A stretch of DNA of 64,000 nt from NCBI GenBank assembly GCA_026692705.1, contig JAPLOE010000097.1, positions 1-64,000 on the forward strand. The letters run 5' to 3'. This DNA is from Planctomycetota bacterium. Lineage in GTDB: Bacteria; Planctomycetota; UBA1135; GCA-002686595. The notes beneath the pieces are model-generated. The model saw only the letters and a list, made by a program, of their open reading frames with translations, searched no databases and was not told the origin of the DNA. Positions 17,388 to 25,007 of this stretch are shown here, piece by piece (the first letter of the stretch is position 1; the number at the start of each line of letters is the position of its first letter). Position numbers and translations under genes: made by a program.

Positions 17388-17987
17388 CTAGCGACGTCGA
17401 CGCCGCTTCTGCTTCTCCAATCGCTGGATCTCCTGTTGCACCTCTGGATCGCTGCGCAGGCGGTCAAGCAGCTCTCCGTCCCCAAGCTTCCCGCTTCGCA
17501 TCAGTTTCTCGATGAAGAAGTTCCGGCACTCTCCCTGGGTCGGATCGACCGTGAGCCTGAGCAGTTCATCCAACTGGTCGATGCCAGCGACGATCGACAA
17601 TGCGCATGCGAGTCCTTGGCGTGCTGCCGAGTCCTTTTCGTTCAGGAAGGCGTTTCGGAGCTCGTCCCAATAGGGACGCGCTTCAGGAACTCCCAATGAG
17701 CGAGCTATGCCGTCCCTGATGGCGGGTGGGTAAGCAAGGTGAAGATGCCTCACCAAGGTTGGCACGGCGTGCGCATAGGGTGGCGCTCCGCGATTGACGA
17801 GATCCCAGACCGAGCCAAGTTCGAGCCCGAGCGTGCGCAGGTCCGCAAGCAACGGCGCCTGTGCGACCCGGTACTCCTCTTCAAGTTGTCGGAAGTGCGC
17901 GTCTCTGGCTTCCCGCATCGCGCGGTACTCGGGGTTTGCCTCGAGCTGCGCCTCGAGCTCTGCCGCGGTCAGTCGTTTGCGCTTCAT
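17388..17987 (-). CDS. Hypothetical HEAT-like helical protein
   Basis: A 199-residue protein starting at the ATG at 17987. The listed longer start is a TTG three codons upstream. It has a charged coiled-coil N-terminus (AELEAQLEANPEYRAMREARD), then helical pairs with HEAT-like spacing (AVPTLVRHLHLAYPPAIRDGIARSLG, NEKDSAARQGLACALSIVAG) and a basic tail (RLEKQKRRRRR). No enzyme motif is visible. Proteins of this form are common next to polymorphic or mobile regions, and its codon use is less GC-biased than that of its neighbours. A large inverted repeat lies directly upstream of its start. Function unknown. Confidence 0.7.
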   Translation of the reverse strand: MKRKRLTAAELEAQLEANPEYRAMREARDAHFRQLEEEYRVAQAPLLADLRTLGLELGSVWDLVNRGAPPYAHAVPTLVRHLHLAYPPAIRDGIARSLGVPEARPYWDELRNAFLNEKDSAARQGLACALSIVAGIDQLDELLRLTVDPTQGECRNFFIEKLMRSGKLGDGELLDRLRSDPEVQQEIQRLEKQKRRRRR

Positions 17988-18004
17988 TGCTGACAATCAG
18001 GGTA

Positions 18005-18096
18005 CCGAGCCAGAGCAATTTCTTCTGCGAACGACCGGCGGTGACCGGGTTGCCGGCGGCGCAGGCCGTTCGCAGAGAGAAATTGCTCAGGCTCGG
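18005..18096. repeat. 92-bp near-perfect inverted repeat
   Basis: Arms at 18005-18033 and 18067-18096 pair over ~29 positions with one mismatch and one single-base indel. The shared core is GAGCAATTTCT and TCTGCGAACG. The 33-base centre contains a smaller CCGGC/GCCGG hairpin. The arms are AT-richer than the surrounding sequence. It lies between the pirin stop and the start of the HEAT-like gene, both on the minus strand. No T-run follows, so a simple terminator is doubtful. A MITE-like unit or cruciform is possible. Confidence 0.85.
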
Positions 18097-18103
18097 GGGG
18101 CGC

Positions 18104-18802
18104 TCACTTCAGGTCGAAGAGCAGGAACTCGGAGGGTTCGAGCGCGGTGATCTCGAGCTTGCGTTCGGCGGTGGCGGAGGCGCCGTCGCCGGCGGAGAGT
18201 TCGAGGCCGTTGAGGCGGACCTTGCCGCGGGCGAGCTGCAGCCAGGCGTGGCGGCCGGGGGGGAGCTCGTGCGTGACGGTCTTGTCCTTGTCGAGCAGCG
18301 AGCCGTAGATCGTTGCGTCGGCGTGGATCGTGAGGGCGCTGCCGGTGGGCTCGCGGGTGGCGAGGAGGCCGAGCTTGTTGCGGCGCTCGGTCTCGGGGAT
18401 CGGCTTCTGCTCGTACTCCGGCGCGGTGCCGGAGCGCTCGGGCAGGATCCAGATCTGGAGCAGGTGCAGCGGGTCGGTGCGCGAGGGGTTGAACTCGCTG
18501 TGCTGGACGCCGCGGCCGGCGCTCATGCGCTGCAGTTCGCCAGGGCGCAGGACTTCGCCGCTGCCGAGGCTGTCCTTGTGCTCGATCGCACCGGACAGGA
18601 CGTAGGTCACGATCTCCATGTCGCGGTGGCCGTGGGTCGGGAAGCCGCCGCCGGGGGCGACGATGTCCTCGTTGATGACGCGCAGGCCGCGGAAGCCCAT
18701 GTGGGCGGGGTCGTAGTAGTCGGCGAAGGAGAAGGTGTAGTGGGTGTCGAGCCACCCGTAGTCGGCGTGGCCACGGTCGGCGGACTTGCGGAGCGTGATC
18801 AT
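18104..18802 (-). CDS. Pirin family protein (quercetinase-like)
   Basis: A 232-residue bicupin preceded by a strong ribosome-binding site (AAGAGGAGATC). The N-terminal cupin has the pirin metal site: PTHGHRDMEIVTYVLSG supplies two His and one Glu, and GVQHSEFNPS supplies the third His. The C-terminal half is the more variable cupin (ELPPGRHAWLQLARGKVRLN). Bacterial relatives such as YhhW are quercetin dioxygenases or redox-linked regulators. It lies downstream of DoxX and a MarR gene on the same strand, a common stress-response grouping, and is probably controlled by that regulator. Confidence 0.9.
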   Translation of the reverse strand: MITLRKSADRGHADYGWLDTHYTFSFADYYDPAHMGFRGLRVINEDIVAPGGGFPTHGHRDMEIVTYVLSGAIEHKDSLGSGEVLRPGELQRMSAGRGVQHSEFNPSRTDPLHLLQIWILPERSGTAPEYEQKPIPETERRNKLGLLATREPTGSALTIHADATIYGSLLDKDKTVTHELPPGRHAWLQLARGKVRLNGLELSAGDGASATAERKLEITALEPSEFLLFDLK

Positions 18803-18830
18803 GATCTCCTCTTGGGTTCAGAGCCGCAGA

Positions 18831-19277
18831 CTAGCGAGCGAGGACCGGTGCGGGGCTCTTCCGCAGCAGGCTCTCGAGGGAGAACTGGCCACCGCCGGTG
18901 AGGGCGAGGGCGATCGAGGTGGCGAGCAGCACGAGGGCGAACTCCATGCCGCCTTGGGCGACGTCGAAACCCGAACGGTGCACGGTCAGGATCGCGACGA
19001 GCATGTTGAAGGCGAGCGGGACGCTGACGAGCCGCACGCCGACGCCGGCGAGCAGCGCGAGGCCGCCGAGCAGCTCCGTGAGGGCCGCGAGCCACGCGCT
19101 CACCGCGGGCAACGGCACTCCGAGCGAGTCGAGGAAGCCCGCGAAGCCTTCGACGCCGTGCTCACCGAAGACCTTGCCCCAGCCGTGGTAGACGAACACG
19201 GCTCCGGCGGCGAGGCGCAGGGTCAGCAGGGCGGCGGAGGAGGTCCAGGGGAGCTGCGAGTCGGTGCGGAGGTTCAT
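18831..19277 (-). CDS. DoxX family membrane protein
   Basis: A 148-residue protein with four predicted membrane segments. The family signature LRLAAGAVFVYHGWGKVFG is near the N-terminus and AWLAALTELLGGLALLAGVGVR is in the second segment. DoxX proteins are small inner-membrane proteins linked to redox and thiol stress. It sits between the MarR gene (upstream) and pirin (downstream) and is probably in one transcript with pirin, with 28 bases between them. Confidence 0.88.
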   Translation of the reverse strand: MNLRTDSQLPWTSSAALLTLRLAAGAVFVYHGWGKVFGEHGVEGFAGFLDSLGVPLPAVSAWLAALTELLGGLALLAGVGVRLVSVPLAFNMLVAILTVHRSGFDVAQGGMEFALVLLATSIALALTGGGQFSLESLLRKSPAPVLAR

Positions 19278-19370
19278 GGGAGCGGTCGCTTTCGGGTGGA
19301 TGGTTGTTGCAACAGGTATGTGGGCGGGCTGCGGCCCGCGACGGCGGGCCGTGGTCGAGTGGGGAGCGCG

Positions 19371-19826
19371 TCAGCGGCGCTCGCGCGCCTTCACGAGCAG
19401 GCGTTGCAGCTCCGCGAGCTCGGCGGGCGCGAGGGAGGCGAACTGCTTCTTGTGGAGCGCGTCGACCGGAGCGTCGAGCGCGTCGAGGACGTTGCGGCCC
19501 GCGGCGGTGATGCGCACGAGCACCACGCGGCGATCCTCGGGCGTGCGCGCGCGCTCGACGAGCTTCGCGGCCTCGAGGCGGTCGACGAGCCGCGTCACGT
19601 CCGGCACGCGCTGGATCATGCGCTAGCCGATCACCTGGCACGGCAGGCCGCCCACGTCGCCGCCGCGCAGGATGCGCAGCACGTTGTATTGCTGGGGCGT
19701 CAGGTCGTGGCCGGCGAAGAGCGCCGTCACCTCGGAGAGGAGCTGGTCTTGAGTGACGAGCAACTCGAGGTAGGTGGCCGCTTCGGGGAGCGCGGCGCGC
19801 GGGGAGGGTCGGGTGCGGGTGGCCAT
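19371..19826 (-). pseudogene. MarR-family regulator interrupted by in-frame amber codon
   Basis: The ORF track shows two pieces (19623-19826 and 19371-19619), but they lie in the same frame, separated only by TAG at 19625-19623 and one Arg codon. Read through, they make a normal ~151-residue MarR protein: LTPQQYNVLRILRGG, then GLPCQVIG-stop-RMIQRVPDVTRLVDRLE, then the wing RTPEDRRVVLVRITAAG. Relatives have Glu at the stop position (IGERMIQRVPDVT), so a single GAG-to-TAG change explains it. The stop falls just before the recognition helix. It may be a true nonsense mutation, a sequencing error, or rarely a readthrough site. Confidence 0.85.
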
Positions 19827-19972
19827 GGCGTGATCTTCGTCGGAAGGATAGTCGTTTCAACAGCTAAAGCAAGCCCGCACGCCCGCCGAGCGGCCTCCGC
19901 GCACCTAAACCCTTGCCACAATTGAACCTACGCCTTGAGGAAGCCCGGCCCCGGAGCCAAGCTCCCCACGCC

Positions 19973-21304
19973 ATGGCAGCAGGTTCGGGGGGACGGGGAG
20001 GGTTTTGGCCACTGGAGTGGCGGGGGCCTCGGCCCTCGCGACGCTACGGCCACGGGCTCTACGTGTCCCAGCCGGAGCGCCTGTGTGGCGGCAACCGGCT
20101 CGCGCTGCTCGTCGGCGGCGCCGCGACCTACGAGTCGATGCTCGCGGCGATCGCGAGCGCGCAGCAGAGCATCTTCCTCGTCACCTACATCCTGCACTCG
20201 GACGCCACGGGGCGGAGGTTCCGAGACGCGCTGATCGAACGTGCCCGCGCCGGCGTCGACGTGCGCCTGATGTACGACGCGTTCGGATCCTACGACACGC
20301 TCGACGACGCTTTCCTCACGCCGCTCGCCGAAGCCGGTGTGGCCATCCACATCTTCCATCCCGTGATTCCGGGCCGCATCGAGGCGCAGGAGCGCCTGCG
20401 CAAGATCTACGACGGGATCCAGCTCCGCCTCGGACGCACGCCGCCGTCGCGTTCGCGCTTCGCGCCCGACTTGCTGGGCTTCCATCGCCGCAACCATCAG
20501 AAAATTCTCGCCGTCGACGAGCGCATCGCCTTCACCGGCGGCATCAACATCGGCGACGACTACGCCGATCGTGAGGAACATGGCGAGCGCGTGCGCGGCT
20601 GGCACGACCTGCACGTGCGCGTCGAGGGGCCGGCGGCGCAGCAGCTCGCCAACGCGTTCCGCATCGCGTGGAACCAGAGCGGCGGCTCGCACCTCGCGAC
20701 GACGCTCGTGCCGATCTGCCGGCCGGAGCCGGTGCGCGTCGAGGTGCTCGCGAACCTCGGTTTCCACGGCCTGCGCGAGCGCATGCGCGGCGGCGGCAGC
20801 CCGTGGATGTGGAACGTCTACCGCACGGCGATCCGCGCCGCGCGCGAGCGCATCGTGATCGCCAACGCGTACTTCCTGCCCGACCGCGGCATCCGCAAGG
20901 CGCTGATGGAGCAGGCGCGCCGCGGCGTGCGTGTGCAGGTGATCGTGCCGAAGGACTCCGACGTGCGGATCGTGCGCGACGCGAGCCACAGCTACTACAC
21001 CGAGCTGCTCGCCGCCGGCATCGAGATCCACGAGTACCGCGAGGGCATGATGCACGCCAAGGCGACGGTCATCGACGGCGAGTGGGCCACGATCGGCTCC
21101 TACAACCTCGACCACCGCTCCTTCCGCCACAACCTCGAGGCCGGCCTCGCGGCGCTCGACCGCGACTTCGCGCGTTCCGTGCTCGAGCAGCTCGACCGCG
21201 ACATCGCCGCCTGCGAGCAGATCGACTTCCACGCCTGGCGCCACCGCCCGTGGAAGCAGCGCCTGCGCGAATGGCTCGCGCGCAACTTCGTCTACTGGCT
21301 CTGA
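19973..21304 (+). CDS. Phospholipase D family / cardiolipin synthase-like protein
   Basis: The listed ORF starts at a TTG at 19913, but the ATG at 19973 (MAAGSGGRGGFWPLEW) is the better start. This leaves about 443 residues. Two HKD motifs are present: HRRNHQKILAVDERIAFTGG and MHAKATVIDGEWATIGSYNL, each with His-x-Lys and the downstream Asp, followed by GSYNLDHRS. There is no N-terminal membrane hairpin, so it resembles the soluble ClsB-type enzymes that join phospholipid head groups. It is transcribed divergently from the MarR gene and ends at a hairpin shared with proS. Confidence 0.87.
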   Translation: MAAGSGGRGGFWPLEWRGPRPSRRYGHGLYVSQPERLCGGNRLALLVGGAATYESMLAAIASAQQSIFLVTYILHSDATGRRFRDALIERARAGVDVRLMYDAFGSYDTLDDAFLTPLAEAGVAIHIFHPVIPGRIEAQERLRKIYDGIQLRLGRTPPSRSRFAPDLLGFHRRNHQKILAVDERIAFTGGINIGDDYADREEHGERVRGWHDLHVRVEGPAAQQLANAFRIAWNQSGGSHLATTLVPICRPEPVRVEVLANLGFHGLRERMRGGGSPWMWNVYRTAIRAARERIVIANAYFLPDRGIRKALMEQARRGVRVQVIVPKDSDVRIVRDASHSYYTELLAAGIEIHEYREGMMHAKATVIDGEWATIGSYNLDHRSFRHNLEAGLAALDRDFARSVLEQLDRDIAACEQIDFHAWRHRPWKQRLREWLARNFVYWL

Positions 21305-21308
21305 AATG

Positions 21309-21344
21309 CGCGAGGCCACGCGGCGGGTGCCACGTGGCCTCGCG
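21309..21344. terminator. Hairpin between convergent cls-like gene and proS
   Basis: A perfect 12-bp stem, CGCGAGGCCACG/CGTGGCCTCGCG with a 12-base loop, starts 4 bases after the cls-like stop and lies 20 bases from the proS stop. No T-run is present on either strand. Its position suggests a bidirectional terminator. Confidence 0.65.
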
Positions 21345-21364
21345 AGAGCGAGCGAAGGACTGCT

Positions 21365-22852
21365 CTAGTAGTTCTTCGCGAACAGCACGCGCTGCGCGCT
21401 GGGCTTGCCGGTCTTGATGCACTGGCCGGCGCCGTCGTCGAGGCCTTCGTCGGGTAGCGGGATGCAGCGGATCGTGGCCTTGGTGGCCTCCTTGATCGCG
21501 AGCTCGGTCTCGGTCGTGCCGTCCCAGTGGGCGAGCACGAACTTGGAGTTCTGGCCGGCGAAAACGGCCTCGAAGTCGCTCCAGGAGTCGACCTTGGTGA
21601 GGTTCGCCTGCCGGAACGCGAGCGCGCGCTGGAAGAGCTGCTTCTGCATGTCGTCGAGCAGCTTGCCGACGTGCACGCCGATTCCATCGAAGGGCACCTT
21701 GACCTTCTCCTTGGCGTCGGCGATGCGCGTCTTGGCCATCGCGGTCGAGCTCGCGACGTCGCGCGGGCCGACCTCGAGGCGCACGGGCACGCCCTTGCGC
21801 TCCCACTCGTAGTACTTCTCGCCGGGGCGCAGCGCGTCGCGGTCGTCGAGCTTGACGGTCAGGCCGTCGCCGCGCAGCTCGCGTGCGAGCTTGTCGCTCG
21901 CCTCGAGCACCTGCGCCTTCTCCGCGTCGCTCTTCCAGATCGGCACGATCGCCACGTGGATCGGCGCGAGCTTCGGCGGCAGCACGAGGCCACCGTCGTC
22001 GGAGTGCGCCATGATCAGCGCACCGATCATGCGAGTGGAAGAACCCCACGAGGTCTGCCACACGAAGTCGCGCACGCCTTCCTTGTTCTGGAAGGTGACG
22101 TTGAAGGCCTTGCCGAAGTTCTGGCCGAGGTCGTGGCTCGTGGCGCCCTGCAGCGACTTGCCGTCCTGCATCATCGCCTCGACGCAGAACGTCTCGAGCG
22201 CGCCGGCGAAGCGTTCGTTCGAGGTCTTGCGGCCGCGGATCACGGGCACGGCGAGCACGTCGTGGTACACCTCGCGGTACACGTCGAGCATGCGCATCAC
22301 CTCTTCCATCGCCTCCTCGTGCGAGGCGTGGGCGGTGTGGCCTTCCTGCCACCAGAACTCGCCGGTGCGCAGGAAGAGGCGCGTGCGCAGCTCCCAGCGC
22401 ATCACGTTGCACCACTGGTTGAGCAGCATCGGGAGGTCGCGGTAGCTGTCGATCCACTTCGAGAAGAAGTGGCCGATGATCGTCTCGCTCGTCGGGCGGA
22501 CGACGTAGGGCTCCTCGAGCTCGCCCTTGAGCTCGATCTTGCCGTCGACGTTGCGCAGGCCCGCGTGCGTCACGACCGCGCACTCCATCGCGAAGCCCGT
22601 CGCGTGCTGCGCTTCCTTCTGCAGGAACGAGAGCGGAATCAGCAGCGGGAAGGCCGCGTTCTGGTGGCCCGTCTCCTTGAAGCGACGGTCGAGCTCGGCC
22701 TGGATCTTCTCCCAGATCGCCCAGCCGTGCGGGCGCACGACCATGCAGCCGCGGACCACTCCCGCCGCTTCGGCGAGCTGCGCTGCGGCGATGACGTCCT
22801 GGTACCACTGCGCGTAGTCCTTCGCGCGGGGCGTGATGTGCTGTTCCGACAT
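21365..22852 (-). CDS. proS: Prolyl-tRNA synthetase, archaeal/eukaryotic-type (type 3)
   Basis: A 495-residue class II synthetase that charges tRNA-Pro in the cytoplasm. Class II motif 2 is in MRWELRTRLFLRTGEFWWQEGHTAH, and motif 3 is represented by the LAPIHVAIVPIW/anticodon-domain junction. The short form without the ~180-residue editing insertion of E. coli ProS, and the C-terminal end in Tyr (VLFAKNY), are the marks of the type 3 enzyme. This form is scattered among bacteria and common in several phyla, including Planctomycetota. It is monocistronic as far as can be seen. Confidence 0.95.
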   Translation of the reverse strand: MSEQHITPRAKDYAQWYQDVIAAAQLAEAAGVVRGCMVVRPHGWAIWEKIQAELDRRFKETGHQNAAFPLLIPLSFLQKEAQHATGFAMECAVVTHAGLRNVDGKIELKGELEEPYVVRPTSETIIGHFFSKWIDSYRDLPMLLNQWCNVMRWELRTRLFLRTGEFWWQEGHTAHASHEEAMEEVMRMLDVYREVYHDVLAVPVIRGRKTSNERFAGALETFCVEAMMQDGKSLQGATSHDLGQNFGKAFNVTFQNKEGVRDFVWQTSWGSSTRMIGALIMAHSDDGGLVLPPKLAPIHVAIVPIWKSDAEKAQVLEASDKLARELRGDGLTVKLDDRDALRPGEKYYEWERKGVPVRLEVGPRDVASSTAMAKTRIADAKEKVKVPFDGIGVHVGKLLDDMQKQLFQRALAFRQANLTKVDSWSDFEAVFAGQNSKFVLAHWDGTTETELAIKEATKATIRCIPLPDEGLDDGAGQCIKTGKPSAQRVLFAKNY

Positions 22853-23046
22853 GGCGAAATCTCTCTTGGGCGCGACGCGAGGATCCGCCCATTCGGACCC
22901 TCCGGCGCGCAGTTTGGGCCGAGCAGCCTAGAGGACTGGCCACGAAGCCGCTAGCGGAGGGGCGGCCGGTTCACGCAGGCGGTCGCCGTTTCGGCGGATT
23001 CCGCCTGCGCTCCGACCCGGCTACGCTCGTGGAGAAAGGAGGCACG

Positions 23047-23757
23047 ATGGAGTTCATTCGAAGGCTGCGTCGAGCTGCGCGGAGCTCGCTCACGCTTGGG
23101 TCGGTCACGCTCGTCCTGCTCGCAGCCTGCTCGGTCGACCCCGTTCCGCCGCGGACGCGAGTCGAGCTTCCTGCTGCTCGCCCTGACGGTCCGTCGGGCA
23201 CGTCGGAGATGCCTGCGGAGCTCTCGTGGCAGGACTTCAGTCCCGCGTGGAACTTGAACGGCCCGCGCCTCGTGCTCACGGGGACCGTGCGCCACTCCGA
23301 CGGCACTCCGGCGCGCGACGTCGTGCTGTACTACTACCACACGAATCTCGAGGGTCGGTACGTGCACGTTCCTGCGCAAGCGCGCAGCATGCCGCCGAAC
23401 GAACTCGGCCAGACACACGGTGCATGGCGCGGATGGGTGCGGACGGGTGCGGACGGGAAGTACTCCATCCACACGTTGCGCCCCGCGCCCTATCCCCAGG
23501 GCGACGAGCCAGCGCACGTGCACGTCACCGTGCTCGAGCCCGGACTTTCCGAGTACTGGATCGACGACTTCCTGTTCGCCGACGATCCGTTGTTGACGCC
23601 GGAGCGTCGCGTGCGCCTCGAAGGCCGCGGTGGCGACGGCGTCGTCGAGTTGCACGAACTCGACGGCGTGCTCGTGGGCGAGCGCGACATCGTGCTCGGC
23701 CTCGACGTGCCCGGGCATCGTGGGCGACAGGCCGCGGACGGCGGCACGCAGCGCTGA
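23047..23757 (+). CDS. Intradiol ring-cleavage dioxygenase-like lipoprotein
   Basis: The start at 23047 is favoured by AAAGGAGG four bases upstream. The listed start is 18 bases earlier. The protein has 236 residues. The N-terminus is a lipoprotein signal (LGSVTLVLLAACSVD). The core follows the Dioxygenase_C pattern: VLYYYHTNLEGRYVH, then RGWVRTGADGKYSIHTLRP, then EPAHVHVTV, giving the Tyr, Tyr, His, His iron-ligand order. In the cytosolic enzymes this fold opens catechols. The secreted versions in this kind of bacterium have unknown substrates. It stands alone, 30 bases before the saccharopine dehydrogenase-like gene. Confidence 0.78.
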   Translation: MEFIRRLRRAARSSLTLGSVTLVLLAACSVDPVPPRTRVELPAARPDGPSGTSEMPAELSWQDFSPAWNLNGPRLVLTGTVRHSDGTPARDVVLYYYHTNLEGRYVHVPAQARSMPPNELGQTHGAWRGWVRTGADGKYSIHTLRPAPYPQGDEPAHVHVTVLEPGLSEYWIDDFLFADDPLLTPERRVRLEGRGGDGVVELHELDGVLVGERDIVLGLDVPGHRGRQAADGGTQR

Positions 23758-23786
23758 ACGCGGGGCAGCCCTAGAATCGGCGGCAC

Positions 23787-24956
23787 ATGAAGTACCGCTA
23801 CACGGTTCTGGGTTCGGGTCGGCAGGGCGTGGCGATGGCGTACGACCTCGCGAAGAACGGCGAGGCGGAGCTCGTGCGCGTCGTCGACAGCGACGAGAAG
23901 GTCGCCGAGCGCGCGGTGCGGCGGCTCAAGAAGCTCACCAAGGGCACGAAATGCCGCTTCGAGGCCGCGCGTTGTGATGTGGCGAAGCGCAAGCACGTGC
24001 GCGCAGCGCTCGACGGCGTGCAGGTCGCGCTTTCGGCGGTGCCTTATCGCTTCAACGCGCAGCTCGCGGAGTGGGCGATCGAGAGCGGCGCGTCGTTCCT
24101 CGATCTCGGCGGCAACACGGCCGTCGTGCGCAAGGAACTCGCGCTGCACAAGCGCGCGAAGAAGGCGGGCGTGAGCATCGTGCCCGACTGCGGGCTCGCA
24201 CCGGGGCTCGGCAACCATCTCGCCGCGCATGGCGTCGCGTCGATGGACTTGGCCAGGCAAGTGCACGTGCGTTGCGGTGGCTTGCCCGAGAAGCCGGTCG
24301 GTCCGCTCGGCTACAAGCTCGTGTTCAACTTCCTCGGCCTGTGGAACGAGTACCGCGGCGAGGCGGAGTTCCTGCGCAGCGGCAAGCGCGTGCGCGTGCC
24401 GACGTTGACCGAGCTCGAGAGCTTCGAGTCGTCGCACTTCGGCGCGTTGGAGGCCTGCGTGACGAGTGGCGGCACGAGCACGTGCCCGCAGACGTGGGAA
24501 GGCAAGCTCGAGAGCTTCGACTACAAGACGATCCGCTACGCCGGCCACTGGGCGCAGATCCGCTTGCTGTTCGAGCTCGGCTTCATGGACGAGCGCTTCG
24601 AGGCGCGCGACGGCATCGAGTTCGCGCCGCTCGCACTTACGCAGAAGCTGTTCGAGGAGAAGCTCACGTTCCCCGACGTGCGCGACATCGTGCTGCTGCG
24701 TGTGCTCGTGCGCGGCTCGCACGCGGGCCAGCCGCTCGAGCTGCAATACGATTGCTTCGATCGGCACGACGAAAAGACGGGTTTCACCGCGATGGAACGC
24801 ACCACCGCGTTCCCCGCCGCGCTCGTCGCGCACTTCCAGGCCCGCGGCCTGATCGAACCCGGCGCACGTCCGCTCGAGACGTGTGTGCCCGCGTTGCAGT
24901 ACTTCGACGAACTCCCGCGGCACGGCATCACCGTGCAGCTCCAGCGCACGCCGTGA
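23787..24956 (+). CDS. Saccharopine dehydrogenase family protein
   Basis: A 389-residue soluble protein. The N-terminal Rossmann domain has the dinucleotide-binding motif YTVLGSGRQGVAMAYDLAKNG and an acidic end of strand 2 (VVDSDEK). The middle shows the family pattern SAVPYRFNAQLAEWAIESGASFLDLGG and PDCGLAPGLGNHLAAHG. The C-terminal domain has the ETMTLRY-like region replaced by YKTIRYAGHWAQIR. Relatives are lysine 6-dehydrogenases or other amino-acid dehydrogenases, so NAD(P)-dependent oxidation of a lysine-like amine is the best guess. Confidence 0.82.
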   Translation: MKYRYTVLGSGRQGVAMAYDLAKNGEAELVRVVDSDEKVAERAVRRLKKLTKGTKCRFEAARCDVAKRKHVRAALDGVQVALSAVPYRFNAQLAEWAIESGASFLDLGGNTAVVRKELALHKRAKKAGVSIVPDCGLAPGLGNHLAAHGVASMDLARQVHVRCGGLPEKPVGPLGYKLVFNFLGLWNEYRGEAEFLRSGKRVRVPTLTELESFESSHFGALEACVTSGGTSTCPQTWEGKLESFDYKTIRYAGHWAQIRLLFELGFMDERFEARDGIEFAPLALTQKLFEEKLTFPDVRDIVLLRVLVRGSHAGQPLELQYDCFDRHDEKTGFTAMERTTAFPAALVAHFQARGLIEPGARPLETCVPALQYFDELPRHGITVQLQRTP

Positions 24957-24992
24957 CGGCAACTCGGCGGGCGAGCGTCCGCCGAGCCCGTC
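24955..24992. terminator. Hairpin between convergent genes
   Basis: An inner perfect stem CTCGGCGG/CCGCCGAG with an 8-base loop is extended by GACGG/CCGTC. It overlaps the stop of the saccharopine dehydrogenase-like gene and lies 15 bases from the stop of the convergent beta-helix gene. This is a likely two-way terminator without a T-run. Confidence 0.6.
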
Positions 24993-25007
24993 ACCGAACG
25001 CGACGCG

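Noticed and set aside
19620-19625. TAG in the MarR gene as a pyrrolysine codon
   Set aside because: Pyl is known from methylamine methyltransferases and few lineages, and relatives have Glu here. A nonsense change or sequencing error is simpler.
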